Positions 33,499 through 42,520 of a DNA stretch of 64,000 nucleotides are shown in pieces. Below the pieces are notes generated by a model. It was not told the DNA's origin, did not search any database, and saw only the letters and a program-made list of their open reading frames with translations. A program made the position numbers and the translations under genes. Position 1 is the first letter of the stretch; each line of letters starts with the position of its first letter. The stretch lies in assembly GCF_009829325.1 (NCBI RefSeq), contig NZ_VUOS01000033.1, positions 18,772 to 82,771 on the forward strand, written 5' to 3'. This DNA comes from Nocardia sp. CY41 (GTDB lineage: Bacteria; Actinomycetota; Actinomycetes; Mycobacteriales; Mycobacteriaceae).

Positions 33499-34335
33499 AT
33501 GGAGACTGTGACATCGGCCGATGGCACCGTGATCGCGTTCGATCGGCACGTCGGCGGTGACAACGGAGTCGTGATCCTGATCGGCGGCGCCTTCGGTTTC
33601 CGGAAGTTCCCCAAAATGGTCGAGTTGGCCGCGGCACTCGCCGAGCAGCACCGGTTGACCGTGCTCAACTACGACCGGCGTGGCCGCGGTGACAGCACGG
33701 ATTCGCCCGGCGTCTACGACGTCGACCGCGAGATCGATGACATCGCCGCTGTGCTCGAGGCCGCGGGCGGTACGGCGGCGTTGTTCGGCTGGTCCTCGGG
33801 CGCCGCGCTCGCGCTACGAGCCGCCCAGTCCGGCCGAGTGCGGGGCATCACGAAGATCGTGGCCTTCGAGCCGCCTTTCGTGGTCGATCGGGAGGGGTTC
33901 GTGCCGGAGCCCGGCCTGGAAGCGCGGCTGCACGAACTGATCGCCGCGGATTCTCGCGGCGACACCGTTCGGTTCTATATGACCGAAGCAATGGGGATGC
34001 CGCGTGTGATGACCGCGGTCATGCGATTCACCCCCTTCTGGAAAGGCTTGTGCGCCACGGCTCCCTCCACCGCCCACGACTGGGCCGTGATGCGCGACTT
34101 CATGCGCGGCGAGCCGCTGCGGCCCGAGGACTGGTCCGGAGTCGGCGTTCCCACGCTGGTCATCGCAGGTGGCAAATCCGACGCGCTACTCAGGAAGGGA
34201 GCCCGCGCCGCCGCCGCGGTACTTCCCGACGCTGCTTTCCGCGAGATTCCCCGGCTCAGCCACAATCCGAACATCGGGCTGCTCGCCCCGGTCGCCGGTT
34301 CGTTCCTCACCGGCGCCGAGCAGCCCGCCGGGTAG
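33499..34335 (+). CDS. alpha/beta hydrolase
   Basis: A 278-residue hydrolase. The nucleophile elbow GWSSGAAL carries the catalytic Ser; the aspartate is near LVIAGGKSDAL and the His near LSHNPNIG, as expected. NYDRRGRGDST precedes the nucleophile as in esterase/hydrolase-type members. The substrate is unknown. GGCGGCC-type codon use resembles its neighbours. ATG 33499 is chosen; another in-frame ATG lies seven codons upstream at 33478 and cannot be excluded. Confidence 0.88.
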   Translation: METVTSADGTVIAFDRHVGGDNGVVILIGGAFGFRKFPKMVELAAALAEQHRLTVLNYDRRGRGDSTDSPGVYDVDREIDDIAAVLEAAGGTAALFGWSSGAALALRAAQSGRVRGITKIVAFEPPFVVDREGFVPEPGLEARLHELIAADSRGDTVRFYMTEAMGMPRVMTAVMRFTPFWKGLCATAPSTAHDWAVMRDFMRGEPLRPEDWSGVGVPTLVIAGGKSDALLRKGARAAAAVLPDAAFREIPRLSHNPNIGLLAPVAGSFLTGAEQPAG

Positions 34336-34343
34336 TACACGGT

Positions 34344-34628
34344 TCAGTCGATGGGATGCGTGCGGAAGAACTCGCACGCATCCCCGGTGATGTAGCCGTC
34401 CTCGCAGCCGAAGTAGGTCTGGATGCAGGCGTTCGTCGAGCAGCCCAGCTCGATCAGCTTCTGCCGGATCCGGGCGCTGCGCTCCTGGGGCGTCTCGGTC
34501 TTCGGCGAGACGGTCGCCGAGGGACGCGCCGAACTGGTGACCGGTTGCGGCTGCCCGTCCGAGCACCCGGCGGCCAGGACCACTCCGGCTGCCAGCGCGC
34601 AGATCAGAGCGGCCGAACGCGCGGTCAT
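34344..34628 (-). CDS. small lipoprotein
   Basis: A 94-residue predicted lipoprotein. The signal peptide ends LAAGC, with lipid cysteine at about residue 22, and a Ser/Thr/Pro linker leads to a cysteine-containing tail (QKLIELGCSTNACIQTYFGCEDGYITGDACEFF). The four tail cysteines suggest two disulfides. It overlaps the end of the large LuxR-type regulator gene by four bases (ATGA) and is probably co-translated with it. Function unknown. Confidence 0.85.
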   Translation of the reverse strand: MTARSAALICALAAGVVLAAGCSDGQPQPVTSSARPSATVSPKTETPQERSARIRQKLIELGCSTNACIQTYFGCEDGYITGDACEFFRTHPID

Positions 34629-37231
34629 CCCCCGGCCCCCGACTCACCGCGCATCAGCGCTCCGAGGGACTCGCGATCGGTGACGTCCATCTTGATGCAG
34701 GCCCGGTAGAGGTGTCCCTCCACGGTGCGCACCGAGACCGTGAGCCGGTCGGCGATCTGCCGGTTGGACAGGCCGGCGGCGACGAGATTCGCGATCTCGC
34801 GTTCCCGCGCGGTCAACGGGAGGGGCTGGGCGGCCTGCCGCAGCGCCGGGGTGCTCGCTCCGCCGCAAGCGGCGGCGAGCCGGTTGGCCGTGGCGGCGGA
34901 CTCCAGCAAGCGGCGCCGATCCCCGCTCCGCTCGTGTGCGGACGCGGCCTGCGCCGCGGCGTCGGCGGCCGACAGCAGCACCCCGAGTCGCTCGAATTCG
35001 GCTGCGGCGGCGTCCAGCGCGGGTCCGTCGTGGGCGACGAGCGCCACCGCATGCCGCGCCTGCGCCTGCACCAGCCGCCCTTCCACCCGCTCGGCCAGCT
35101 CCACCAGTCGTCCGGAGACGGAGTGGTCGCCGAAGCGGGCCGCGGTGTGCAGTGCCATGGCCTCGATCGCGTGCTGATGGGAGCGTGCGGCCGCGTCGGC
35201 GGCGCCCACCGCGATCCGGATGGCCGGAGTCACGGTTCCTTCGGCGGCGGCCAGCCAGGCGCGCGCCACTTCCAACTGCGGTTCGTACACCGCGCTGTGC
35301 CTGCCGCCCCGCGCGGTGGCGTGCCCGATCGACTCGGCGGCGTCGGCGGCGCGACCGAGTGCCGAATACGCCTCCGCCAAACGGATTCTGGCGGGGAACA
35401 TCCAGGCGGCCGCGCCCTCCGCGGCCAGCGCGGCCAGCGCCTGTTCCAGATTCTCGATGCCGTCCAGGAACCGGCCCTGCGCCACGTCGACGGTGCCTTG
35501 CAGGATCTTCGACATGCCCCAGGCCAGATACTGGCCCGGCGATGAGTAGCCGACGAACGCTCCGGCGCAGCGCCGGGCGGCCTCCAGATCGCCCGCGAAG
35601 GTCAGGGCGAGTACCTCGGCGTGCGTGGACATGAAGCGGTTGAGCCCGTCGATGTGCCGTTCCACCTCGTGCCCGCGCGCCGCGTACTGCCTGGCCGCCG
35701 CGCTCTTGCCCAGCAACGCCGACGCCAGGCTGCCGCCGAACGCCGCCCACCACACCGCCCACGGCGGCGCGCCGTCGGCGGACATCACCGCCTCCGCCTC
35801 GGCGATCGCGTCGTCGACCCGGTTCTCGTTGACCAGGCTCGCGGACGCCAGACCGGTGAAGATGGCCGCTATCTTCGGATGCCGCACCTTCCCGCGCACC
35901 AGCTTCAAAACCTCGTCGGCGCGATCGGCGTCGCCCATGGCCCACAACAAGTTCGCCACCCGGGTGCTGCCCCAGCGCGCCAGCTGCACCTCGTCGAGCT
36001 GGTCGGGGTCGAAGCTGGCCAGGGTGCGCTCGGCCTCGATCCGATGCCCCTGCCACAGCAGCGCGCGCGCCAGCAGGTCGGCGGCCTCCACGCCGCCGCG
36101 CCGTTCCACGGCGGCGCGGGCGAAACGCTCGCCCAGCGGCAGATTCGCCAATCCGATCGCGTCGGCCGCGGCCGCCTCGAACAATTCCAGGTCCGCGGAT
36201 TTGTCGCTGTCGAGCGCCAATTCGGCCAGCCGGATGCGGTCGGCGGCCGAATTTATCCGGCGCTCCTTCAGCGACGAATACAACCTGCCGCGCAGCCGCC
36301 GCGCCGAGGCGATGCCCAGCCTGCGCCGAATCACCTCACCGAACAGCGGGTGGTTGTATCGCACGATCAGATCTCGGGAATTCTCCACGACCCGGATCAC
36401 ACCGCGCGTTTCGGCGGCTTCCACCGCGTCCTCACCCGCCAATTCGGCCAGGACATCCAGATCGATCGGCTCACAGAAGGTCAGCAGTTCCAGTACCCGC
36501 AGTACCGGCTCGGGCAGCTGCTCGACACGGTCCTCCAGGAGCGCGGCCAGCTCCGAGGTCACCGCCGCGCGCCCGCGCAGCTGCCACACGCCGTTGACCT
36601 GGCGCAGCGTGCCCGCCTCCAGCGCGCCCTCGACCAAATGCCGCAGGAACAGCGCGTTTCCGGCGGAGGACTCCCACATCAGATTGGCGGTGAACCCCTC
36701 GAGCTGCCCGCCGAGCATGGATTCCACCAGCTCCACACTCTGGCGCTGGGTGAACGGGCGCAGGTCGATCCGGGTCAGGTGGCCGTCTTTCCACAGTGAG
36801 GTGACCGCGTCCGGCACCGGTACTCCGCTGCGCACGGTCACCACGATGTGCGCGGCTTTGTCGATCGCCAGCTGCAGCAGCAACGTGGCGGAGAGCTGGT
36901 CGAGCAGATGCGCGTCGTCCACGCCGATCACCGTGTCCCCGTCGGCGAGCAACGCCTCACGCGCCGCCGACATGAAGGTGACCGGATCGTGCGCCGTATA
37001 GACGCCGACCATGTGCGCGAACACCCCCAGGGGAATACTGCGCGCCGACTCGGTGCCAGCCACCCACCGGACGTTGCCGCCGATCGCGGAGGTGGCATGA
37101 CGCGCCAGGGTGGTCTTACCGACCCCCGCGTCGCCGGTCAGCACCACGCCGACGTGCTCCGGACCGGTCAGCGCCGCACGGATCGCCTCGAATTCGCTCT
37201 CGCGCTCGATCATCGGCCAGTTCCGAGCCAT
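34625..37231 (-). CDS. LAL-family LuxR-type ATPase transcriptional regulator
   Basis: An 868-residue regulator. An N-terminal P-loop (GDAGVGKTTLARHA, residues about 33-46) and Walker B-like VIGVDDAHLL give an ATPase domain. The middle consists of helical, TPR-like repeats. The C-terminal LuxR helix-turn-helix is LTAREREIANLVAAGLSNRQIADRLTVSVRTVEGHLYRACIK. This is the large ATP-binding LuxR group that often controls catabolism or secondary metabolism. TACAGT six bases before the ATG indicates leaderless transcription. A lipoprotein gene is coupled to its end. Targets are unknown. Confidence 0.93.
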   Translation of the reverse strand: MARNWPMIERESEFEAIRAALTGPEHVGVVLTGDAGVGKTTLARHATSAIGGNVRWVAGTESARSIPLGVFAHMVGVYTAHDPVTFMSAAREALLADGDTVIGVDDAHLLDQLSATLLLQLAIDKAAHIVVTVRSGVPVPDAVTSLWKDGHLTRIDLRPFTQRQSVELVESMLGGQLEGFTANLMWESSAGNALFLRHLVEGALEAGTLRQVNGVWQLRGRAAVTSELAALLEDRVEQLPEPVLRVLELLTFCEPIDLDVLAELAGEDAVEAAETRGVIRVVENSRDLIVRYNHPLFGEVIRRRLGIASARRLRGRLYSSLKERRINSAADRIRLAELALDSDKSADLELFEAAAADAIGLANLPLGERFARAAVERRGGVEAADLLARALLWQGHRIEAERTLASFDPDQLDEVQLARWGSTRVANLLWAMGDADRADEVLKLVRGKVRHPKIAAIFTGLASASLVNENRVDDAIAEAEAVMSADGAPPWAVWWAAFGGSLASALLGKSAAARQYAARGHEVERHIDGLNRFMSTHAEVLALTFAGDLEAARRCAGAFVGYSSPGQYLAWGMSKILQGTVDVAQGRFLDGIENLEQALAALAAEGAAAWMFPARIRLAEAYSALGRAADAAESIGHATARGGRHSAVYEPQLEVARAWLAAAEGTVTPAIRIAVGAADAAARSHQHAIEAMALHTAARFGDHSVSGRLVELAERVEGRLVQAQARHAVALVAHDGPALDAAAAEFERLGVLLSAADAAAQAASAHERSGDRRRLLESAATANRLAAACGGASTPALRQAAQPLPLTAREREIANLVAAGLSNRQIADRLTVSVRTVEGHLYRACIKMDVTDRESLGALMRGESGAGG

Positions 37232-37347
37232 GCTCTAACTGTAGTTCTTCACCGATCATGATCGAAGCCGAGCGAGCACGATAGATGTGGCCAATTTTCG
37301 GTGATATTGCCGAATTTTCGCTGGCCCACGCAGAATACGAACAGGTT

Positions 37348-38637
37348 CTAGCCGAGTACGTCGTGCCGGACGATGGTCTGATCACGCCCCGGACCCACGC
37401 CGATGCAGGAAATGCGGGCGCCGGAGAGCTCCTCCAAACGCAACACGTACGCCTGGGCGTTGGCGGGCAGCTCCTCGAAGGTGCGCGCGCCGGAGATGTC
37501 CTCCCACCAACCGGGCATTTGCTCGAAAATAGGCTTCGCGTGATGGAATTCGGTCTGCGTGGTCGGCATCTGCTCGACCCGCTCGCCGTCGACCTCGTAG
37601 GCCACGCAGATCGGCACCGTCTCCAGACTGGATAGAACGTCCAGTTTGGTGAGGAAGTAGTCGGTGATGCCGTTGACCCGGGTCGCGTAGCGGGCGATCA
37701 CGGCGTCGAACCAGCCGCAGCGGCGGGCGCGACCGGTGGTGACGCCGACCTCGCCGCCGGTCTTGGCCAGGTAGGCGCCGAACTCGTCGAACAGCTCGGT
37801 CGGGAACGGGCCGGAGCCGACCCGGGTGGTGTAGCACTTCAGGATGCCGAGCACCGTGTTGATCCGGTTGGGGCCGATGCCGGCGCCGACCGCCGCGCCG
37901 CCCGAGGTCGGGTTCGACGACGTGACGTACGGGTAGGTGCCGTGGTCGACGTCCAGCAGCGTGCCCTGCGAACCCTCCAGCAGCACCGTCTCACCGCGCT
38001 CCAGCGCCAGGTTCAGCTTCAGCCGGGTGTCGGCGATCCGGTGCTTGAAGCTGTCGGCCTGGGTGAGGACCTCGTCGACCACCTGCTGCGGGTCCAGCGC
38101 GCGGCGGTTGTAGATCTTGACCAGCACCTGGTTCTTGAACTCCAGCGCCGCCTCGACCTTCTGGGTGAGGATCTTCTCGTCCAGCACGTCCGCGACGCGC
38201 ACGCCGACGCGGGCGACCTTGTCCTGGTAGCACGGCCCGATGCCCCGGCCCGTGGTGCCGATCTTCTTGTTGCCGAGGAAGCGCTCGGTGACCTTATCGA
38301 TGGCCACGTGGTACGGCATGATCAGGTGCGCGTCGGCGGAGAGCAACAGTCCGGTGGTGTCGACGCCGCGCTCCTCCAGGCCCGCCAGTTCGGCGAGCAG
38401 CACGCCGGGATCCACCACGACGCCGTTGCCGATGACGTTCGTCACGCCGGGGGTCAGGATGCCGGAGGGGATCAGGTGCAACGCGAAATTGTCACCGTTG
38501 GGCAACACGACGGTGTGGCCGGCGTTGTTGCCGCCTTGGTAACGGACCACCCAGTTCACCCGACCGCCGAGTAGATCGGTTGCTTTGCCCTTCCCCTCGT
38601 CGCCCCACTGGGCGCCGATCAGGACGATTGCCGGCAT
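37348..38637 (-). CDS. purA: adenylosuccinate synthetase
   Basis: A 429-residue enzyme that makes adenylosuccinate from IMP and aspartate with GTP. The catalytic QWGDEGKGKATDLL loop contains the conserved Asp and Lys, followed by QGGNNAGHTV, the IMP-binding GTTGRGIGPCYQDK, and TVLGILKCYTTRVGSGPFPTE. The C-terminal GRARRCGWFD and GVGPGRDQTI motifs are also present. The ATG has TAGGAG at ten bases upstream. It matches Rv0357c, and the following genes continue in the same order. Confidence 0.98.
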   Translation of the reverse strand: MPAIVLIGAQWGDEGKGKATDLLGGRVNWVVRYQGGNNAGHTVVLPNGDNFALHLIPSGILTPGVTNVIGNGVVVDPGVLLAELAGLEERGVDTTGLLLSADAHLIMPYHVAIDKVTERFLGNKKIGTTGRGIGPCYQDKVARVGVRVADVLDEKILTQKVEAALEFKNQVLVKIYNRRALDPQQVVDEVLTQADSFKHRIADTRLKLNLALERGETVLLEGSQGTLLDVDHGTYPYVTSSNPTSGGAAVGAGIGPNRINTVLGILKCYTTRVGSGPFPTELFDEFGAYLAKTGGEVGVTTGRARRCGWFDAVIARYATRVNGITDYFLTKLDVLSSLETVPICVAYEVDGERVEQMPTTQTEFHHAKPIFEQMPGWWEDISGARTFEELPANAQAYVLRLEELSGARISCIGVGPGRDQTIVRHDVLG

Positions 38638-38662
38638 GGTCGTGTCTCCTACGGTTCGACAG

Positions 38663-38680
38663 GCAACACTGGTGTGTTGC
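38663..38680. promoter_or_regulatory. short inverted repeat in the purA leader
   Basis: GCAACAC and GTGTTGC are exact inverted repeats around TGGT, 26 bases upstream of the purA ATG. It could be an operator or an mRNA hairpin; there is no support beyond symmetry. Confidence 0.35.
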
Positions 38681-38917
38681 AGCTACCTGCCGTACTGAGG
38701 CGGTGGCCGGAAGCACAGTCTAGCCGACCTGTCCGGAGCGGCATCGCAGCGGATCTCGTCGTAGGCTCGACAACCGTGTGGTCGCGGCCGGGCAGGGCTA
38801 TGGTTGCACGGCACGCCGAGCGGCAGCCCGGTGCGCACGGACGAGCCGCAGCGGGTTCGGCCGCGATGGCGAGGGGCCCGACGGTGTCGGCTCGAACCGA
38901 GGAGGGTGTACGGCAGC

Positions 38918-39577
38918 TTGAGTACCCATGTTCTCCGCTGCGACGGCGCACCCGTACCCATCGCGCTCGCAGCACTGCCGACCACCCAGACGGCCGCCAT
39001 CCCCGCTCCCGCAGTGATCGACGAGCTACTTCCCGTGCTGGCCGCCGACAGCCTGCCCCGGCTGATCGTGCTGGGTGTGGACGTGGCGCTGGCCGCGGTG
39101 CTCACCCATCTGATGCGCACCGAACGCCTGCACGTGGAGATCGGCTACGTGCCGGTCGAGCGGACCTACGCGTCGCGCGCCTACCAGACCGGCACCGGCA
39201 ACGCCGCCGCCAAGCGCGCCATCGAAGGCCGCGCGGTGGAAACGCCGCTGGTACGCGACGACACCGGCAAGGTGCTCGCGGGGCGCGCGGTGATCACCGG
39301 CGTCGGCGGCGAGAAGCTGGATGGCGAGGCGTACGTCGACGACACCCTGCTGTTCTCCGGGCAGGTGACGGCCATGCTCGTCTCGCCGTGCCTGGAACCG
39401 CCCGGCGTGCGGGCGAGCGTGCGCAAAGGCTTCCGCAAGCGGCGCTGGCTGGAGGGACGAGCGGCGCAGCTGGGCACGCCCGGCGCGATCGTCACCCGGG
39501 ACGGCGTCCAGGCCGATCGGCCGGTGCCGCGCTCGAGCTTCTACCGCCATCACGAACCGTGGCTGCTCGTGCGATGA
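38918..39577 (+). CDS. conserved hypothetical protein, Rv0358-like
   Basis: A 219-residue protein with no obvious catalytic motif. Its position between purA and an M50 protease gene, and its length, match Rv0358 of M. tuberculosis. The start was set at TTG 38918 (STHVLRCDGAP), after GAGGAGGG 11 bases upstream; an upstream ATG at 38804 would add 38 low-complexity residues. The body has GYVPVERTYASRAYQTGTGN and ends FYRHHEPWLLVR. The stop overlaps the next start (ATGA), so it is coupled to the protease gene. Confidence 0.8.
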   Translation: MSTHVLRCDGAPVPIALAALPTTQTAAIPAPAVIDELLPVLAADSLPRLIVLGVDVALAAVLTHLMRTERLHVEIGYVPVERTYASRAYQTGTGNAAAKRAIEGRAVETPLVRDDTGKVLAGRAVITGVGGEKLDGEAYVDDTLLFSGQVTAMLVSPCLEPPGVRASVRKGFRKRRWLEGRAAQLGTPGAIVTRDGVQADRPVPRSSFYRHHEPWLLVR

Positions 39578-40350
39578 GCGTTCCGATCCATCGCAGGTCG
39601 CGCGCGGTGCGGCCGAGCCCGGTGTTCCTGCTCGTGATCGCCCTGACCGCGGTGGGCGGCGCGCTGGCCTGGGACGCACCGCTGGACTCGACCAGGGCCA
39701 AGGCCGGAGTGTTCGTCTTCGTGGTGGCGGGCTGGGTGGTGTCGCTGTGCCTGCACGAGTTCGCGCACGCCTACATGGCATGGCGCGCGGGCGATCGCGA
39801 GGTCGAGTTGCGCGGCTACCTGACGCTCAACCCGCTGAAGTACAGCCATCCCTTGCTGTCGATCGTGTTGCCGATGGTGTTCATCGCGCTCGGGGGGATC
39901 GGTCTGCCGGGTGGGGCGGTCTACGTGCACACGCACAATGTCGCGCCGCGTACGCAGCGGATCATCAGCGGGGCCGGCCCCGCCGTGAACGCGCTGTGCG
40001 CGGTGCTGCTGCTGGTGACCGTTCGTGTCCTCGGCAGTTCCAGCGCCCATCCCGCGTTCTGGTTCGGCGTGAGTTTCCTTGCGTTCCTGCAGATCACCGC
40101 GACGCTGTTGAATCTCGTCCCGCTGCCGGGACTGGACGGCTACGGCATCGTCGAGCCGTCCCTGAGCTACCAGACCAGACGCTCGCTGGATCAGTTCAAG
40201 CCGTTCGGCATGCTGATCCTGTTCGCGCTGCTGTTCACCCCGGCCATCAACGAAGTGTTCTTCGACGCGGTGTACGCGCTGTTCGAATTGTCCGGCGTGC
40301 CGTCGAACTGGTCGCGCTACGGCGGCTATCTGACGCGATTCTGGACCTGA
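39574..40350 (+). CDS. site-2-type membrane zinc metalloprotease (M50)
   Basis: A 258-residue integral membrane peptidase. The zinc motif HEFAH is in CLHEFAHAYMAW, and LDGYGIVEP with the family (N/L)DG aspartate follows near residue 189. Multiple helices span residues about 18-38, 45-70, 95-118, 137-157, 165-185 and 212-232. It is the orthologue of Rv0359 by order. Such proteases cleave membrane proteins, but no substrate is known here. It is translationally coupled to the upstream gene. Confidence 0.92.
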   Translation: MSVPIHRRSRAVRPSPVFLLVIALTAVGGALAWDAPLDSTRAKAGVFVFVVAGWVVSLCLHEFAHAYMAWRAGDREVELRGYLTLNPLKYSHPLLSIVLPMVFIALGGIGLPGGAVYVHTHNVAPRTQRIISGAGPAVNALCAVLLLVTVRVLGSSSAHPAFWFGVSFLAFLQITATLLNLVPLPGLDGYGIVEPSLSYQTRRSLDQFKPFGMLILFALLFTPAINEVFFDAVYALFELSGVPSNWSRYGGYLTRFWT

Positions 40351-40676
40351 ACCTCGGCGATTCGCGCCTGAGGTCGATGGTCGGTGTGTGGCGCGAGGCC
40401 GCCCGGTCGGATCGGCCGGGCGGCCCCGCTACTTCGCACGCTTCCGATCCGCCCCGCCTTCGGCCATCACACCCCTTGGCCGAGGGTCCTTTTCGTCCAC
40501 GTGCGAAGTGGTCGACCGCGATACCCCGCGACTCGCGGTCACAAGGCAAAGTTATGGCGGAAGACCGCCCGGAACGCGAGTAGCGGACTACCCGAAGATC
40601 GAAATCTCGACTCGCAGCGCCGGACGCGGACCACGTGTCCGGCACGGATGTCCGAATACCGCTGAGTAGTAAGGGT
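40351..40676. other. 326-bp intergenic gap between convergent genes
   Basis: I see no convincing gene. A short ATG frame near 40553 codes for MAEDRPERE and stops at once. A long GC hairpin at 40397-40425 is listed separately. Confidence 0.5.
40397..40425. terminator. bidirectional stem-loop between M50 and FUSC genes
   Basis: GGCCGCCCGG (40397-40406) and CCGGGCGGCC (40416-40425) are exact inverted repeats around a nine-base loop. It lies 46 bases after the protease stop and serves the convergent transporter gene equally. No T-tract. Confidence 0.6.
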
Positions 40677-41852
40677 TCAGACCTGGGGCTGCACGTAGGG
40701 GTTCTTGACCGTCGGCGGCAGCAGGGCAATCGCCGAGATACGTTGCACCCCGCACACCTGCATCAGATCTACCAGCGTCGAACGCACCTGCGCGAAGACG
40801 ACGTGCGCCGAAAGCCCCGCCCCGGCTACCAGTTCCGGGCGCGCGCCCTTGGCGACCGAGCGCAGTACGCGGGCGGCCTCGGCCTGGTCGGGCTGCTCAC
40901 CCGGATCGGCCAGCATCATCCGGCGCACCACGTCCACGGCTTGGCCGAGGCGCTCCACCTCGTCGATCAAACCGGGATCGAGGATCTCGTCGTCCCGCAC
41001 CAGAGTCAGCGAGCGCCGCAACAGGACTCGGGTGTTGCGGATGGCGTTGTCCAGCGGGTCGGCCGTGGCCCTGATGCGTTCCAGACGCGGACGGGAGTTC
41101 CAGTACAGCGGCGAGATCCGGCTGATCTCGCGGCCGCCCTCCAGCGTGGCGCGCAAGGAGTCGATCTGCGGCTGGGTGGCGCGCATCGCGGTGAGCGCGT
41201 GGTGCAGCTTCTCCGGATCCTGCTCGAGCAGTCCGTCGGCGCACTGGGTGATCGACTTCCCCATCACGCCGAGGATGTCCGCGGCCAGCGTCCGCGCTCT
41301 GCGCACGGGATGCAGGGGAATCGCGGCGACCACGACCACGCCGACCAGACCGCCCACCAAGGCGTCGATCATGCGGGAGAGCCCGCCGCCCGCCGAGGGC
41401 GGCAGCAACGTCGCGACCAGCACGGCGGAACCGGCCGCCTGCACGGTGATCACCGAACCGCCGTCCAGGAACACCGCCGCGGCCATGGCGACCGCGACCA
41501 CCAGCGCGATCTGCCATACGCCGGTGCCCGCGCGGGAGATGAACAGGTCGCCGATGCCGATGCCCACCGCGACCCCGACCACCAGTTCCACCGAGCGACG
41601 CAGCCGCGCGCCGAAGGAGATGCCCATCGACACCACGGCGGCCGTCGGCGCGAAGAACGGCAGGGCGTGACCGATGACGTGATGCGCGAGGAACCAGGCC
41701 AGCGCGGCGCCGACCGAACACTGGATGATCGGCAGCATCGACCGGCGCAGCCGCGCCCACGACGTGCGCAACCTCGCCATGCTGTTGGCACGGGTCACGC
41801 TGATCCGGGACATCGGGTCGAACGCACCCCTCACCCGGACGCCGTTGCTCAT
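40677..41852 (-). CDS. FUSC-family aromatic acid exporter-like membrane protein
   Basis: A 391-residue integral membrane protein of the FUSC family (aromatic acid exporter-like). Six hydrophobic helices cluster in the first 170 residues (PFFAPTAAVVSMGI, VVGVAVGIGIGDLF, IALVVAVAMAAAVF, AGSAVLVATLLPP, LVGGLVGVVVVAAIP), followed by a long cytoplasmic helical half. Its substrate is unknown. An upstream in-frame GTG at 41879 would begin six bases after the DUF3151 stop and is an alternative start. It is downstream of DUF3151 in the same direction. Confidence 0.85.
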   Translation of the reverse strand: MSNGVRVRGAFDPMSRISVTRANSMARLRTSWARLRRSMLPIIQCSVGAALAWFLAHHVIGHALPFFAPTAAVVSMGISFGARLRRSVELVVGVAVGIGIGDLFISRAGTGVWQIALVVAVAMAAAVFLDGGSVITVQAAGSAVLVATLLPPSAGGGLSRMIDALVGGLVGVVVVAAIPLHPVRRARTLAADILGVMGKSITQCADGLLEQDPEKLHHALTAMRATQPQIDSLRATLEGGREISRISPLYWNSRPRLERIRATADPLDNAIRNTRVLLRRSLTLVRDDEILDPGLIDEVERLGQAVDVVRRMMLADPGEQPDQAEAARVLRSVAKGARPELVAGAGLSAHVVFAQVRSTLVDLMQVCGVQRISAIALLPPTVKNPYVQPQV

Positions 41853-41885
41853 CGAGTCGCTACGCGGTGCACCGATCACTACGAC

Positions 41886-42338
41886 TCAGTCGAGGCCGAG
41901 CTCCGCGGCCGCCCGGGGGTCGCAGTCTTCCAGCAGGTCGAGGCAGCGGGCGTACTCGTCGGTCTCGCCGATCGCCTTTGCGGCGCGGGCCAGCGCGCCG
42001 ACGCTGCGCAGGAAGCCGCGATTGGGCTCGTGGCTCCACGGCACGGGACCGAAGCCTTTCCAGCCGTTGCGGCGCAGCAGGTCCAAGCCGCGGTGGTAGC
42101 CGGTGCGGGCGAACGCGTACGCGGCGAGGATGTCGTGGTTGATCGCCTCGTCCTGGGCTTCGCCGCGGGTCAGCGCCGCCTCGGCGAGATACGCCCAGGC
42201 GATCGAGGCGGCGGGGTGCTCCGCCGCGACCCGCACCGGATCGACGTTGTCGAGGAGCGCGTCCTCGGCGTCGGAGATTTCGGGTAGCAGTACCGGCTGC
42301 GGGCCGAGCAGGTCACCGAACGAGGTCATGCGGTTCAT
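41886..42338 (-). CDS. DUF3151 family protein
   Basis: A 150-residue helical protein of the DUF3151 family (Rv0360c in M. tuberculosis). The start FGDLLGPQPVLLPE and the central ASIAWAYLAEAALTRGEAQDEAINHDILAAYAFARTGYHRGLDLLRRNGWKG are characteristic of the family. TPR-like helices fill the body. No enzyme motif is seen. A second possible start is three codons downstream. The nearby order purA, Rv0358, Rv0359, Rv0360c, Rv0361 is kept, with a FUSC gene inserted. Confidence 0.88.
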   Translation of the reverse strand: MNRMTSFGDLLGPQPVLLPEISDAEDALLDNVDPVRVAAEHPAASIAWAYLAEAALTRGEAQDEAINHDILAAYAFARTGYHRGLDLLRRNGWKGFGPVPWSHEPNRGFLRSVGALARAAKAIGETDEYARCLDLLEDCDPRAAAELGLD

Positions 42339-42520
42339 TCTGCACCGCGCGACGGGTTGCTCGACAGGCGGCCGTACTGGTGCGCCGTCCCGCCGCCGCC
42401 GCGCACGCGAGCGGCTCGGAGTCCATTCGGATCGACGTGGAGCGATGCCGGACTTCGCCGGGCGGCGACCATTAGGCTGGCCGTCGAGTTCAAACAGTTC
42501 CGCTTTGACGAGGGGTGTGC

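Noticed and set aside
38804..38917. ATG at 38804 as start of the Rv0358-like gene
   Set aside because: It adds 38 Arg/Gly-rich residues before a well-placed ribosome site and the conserved body.
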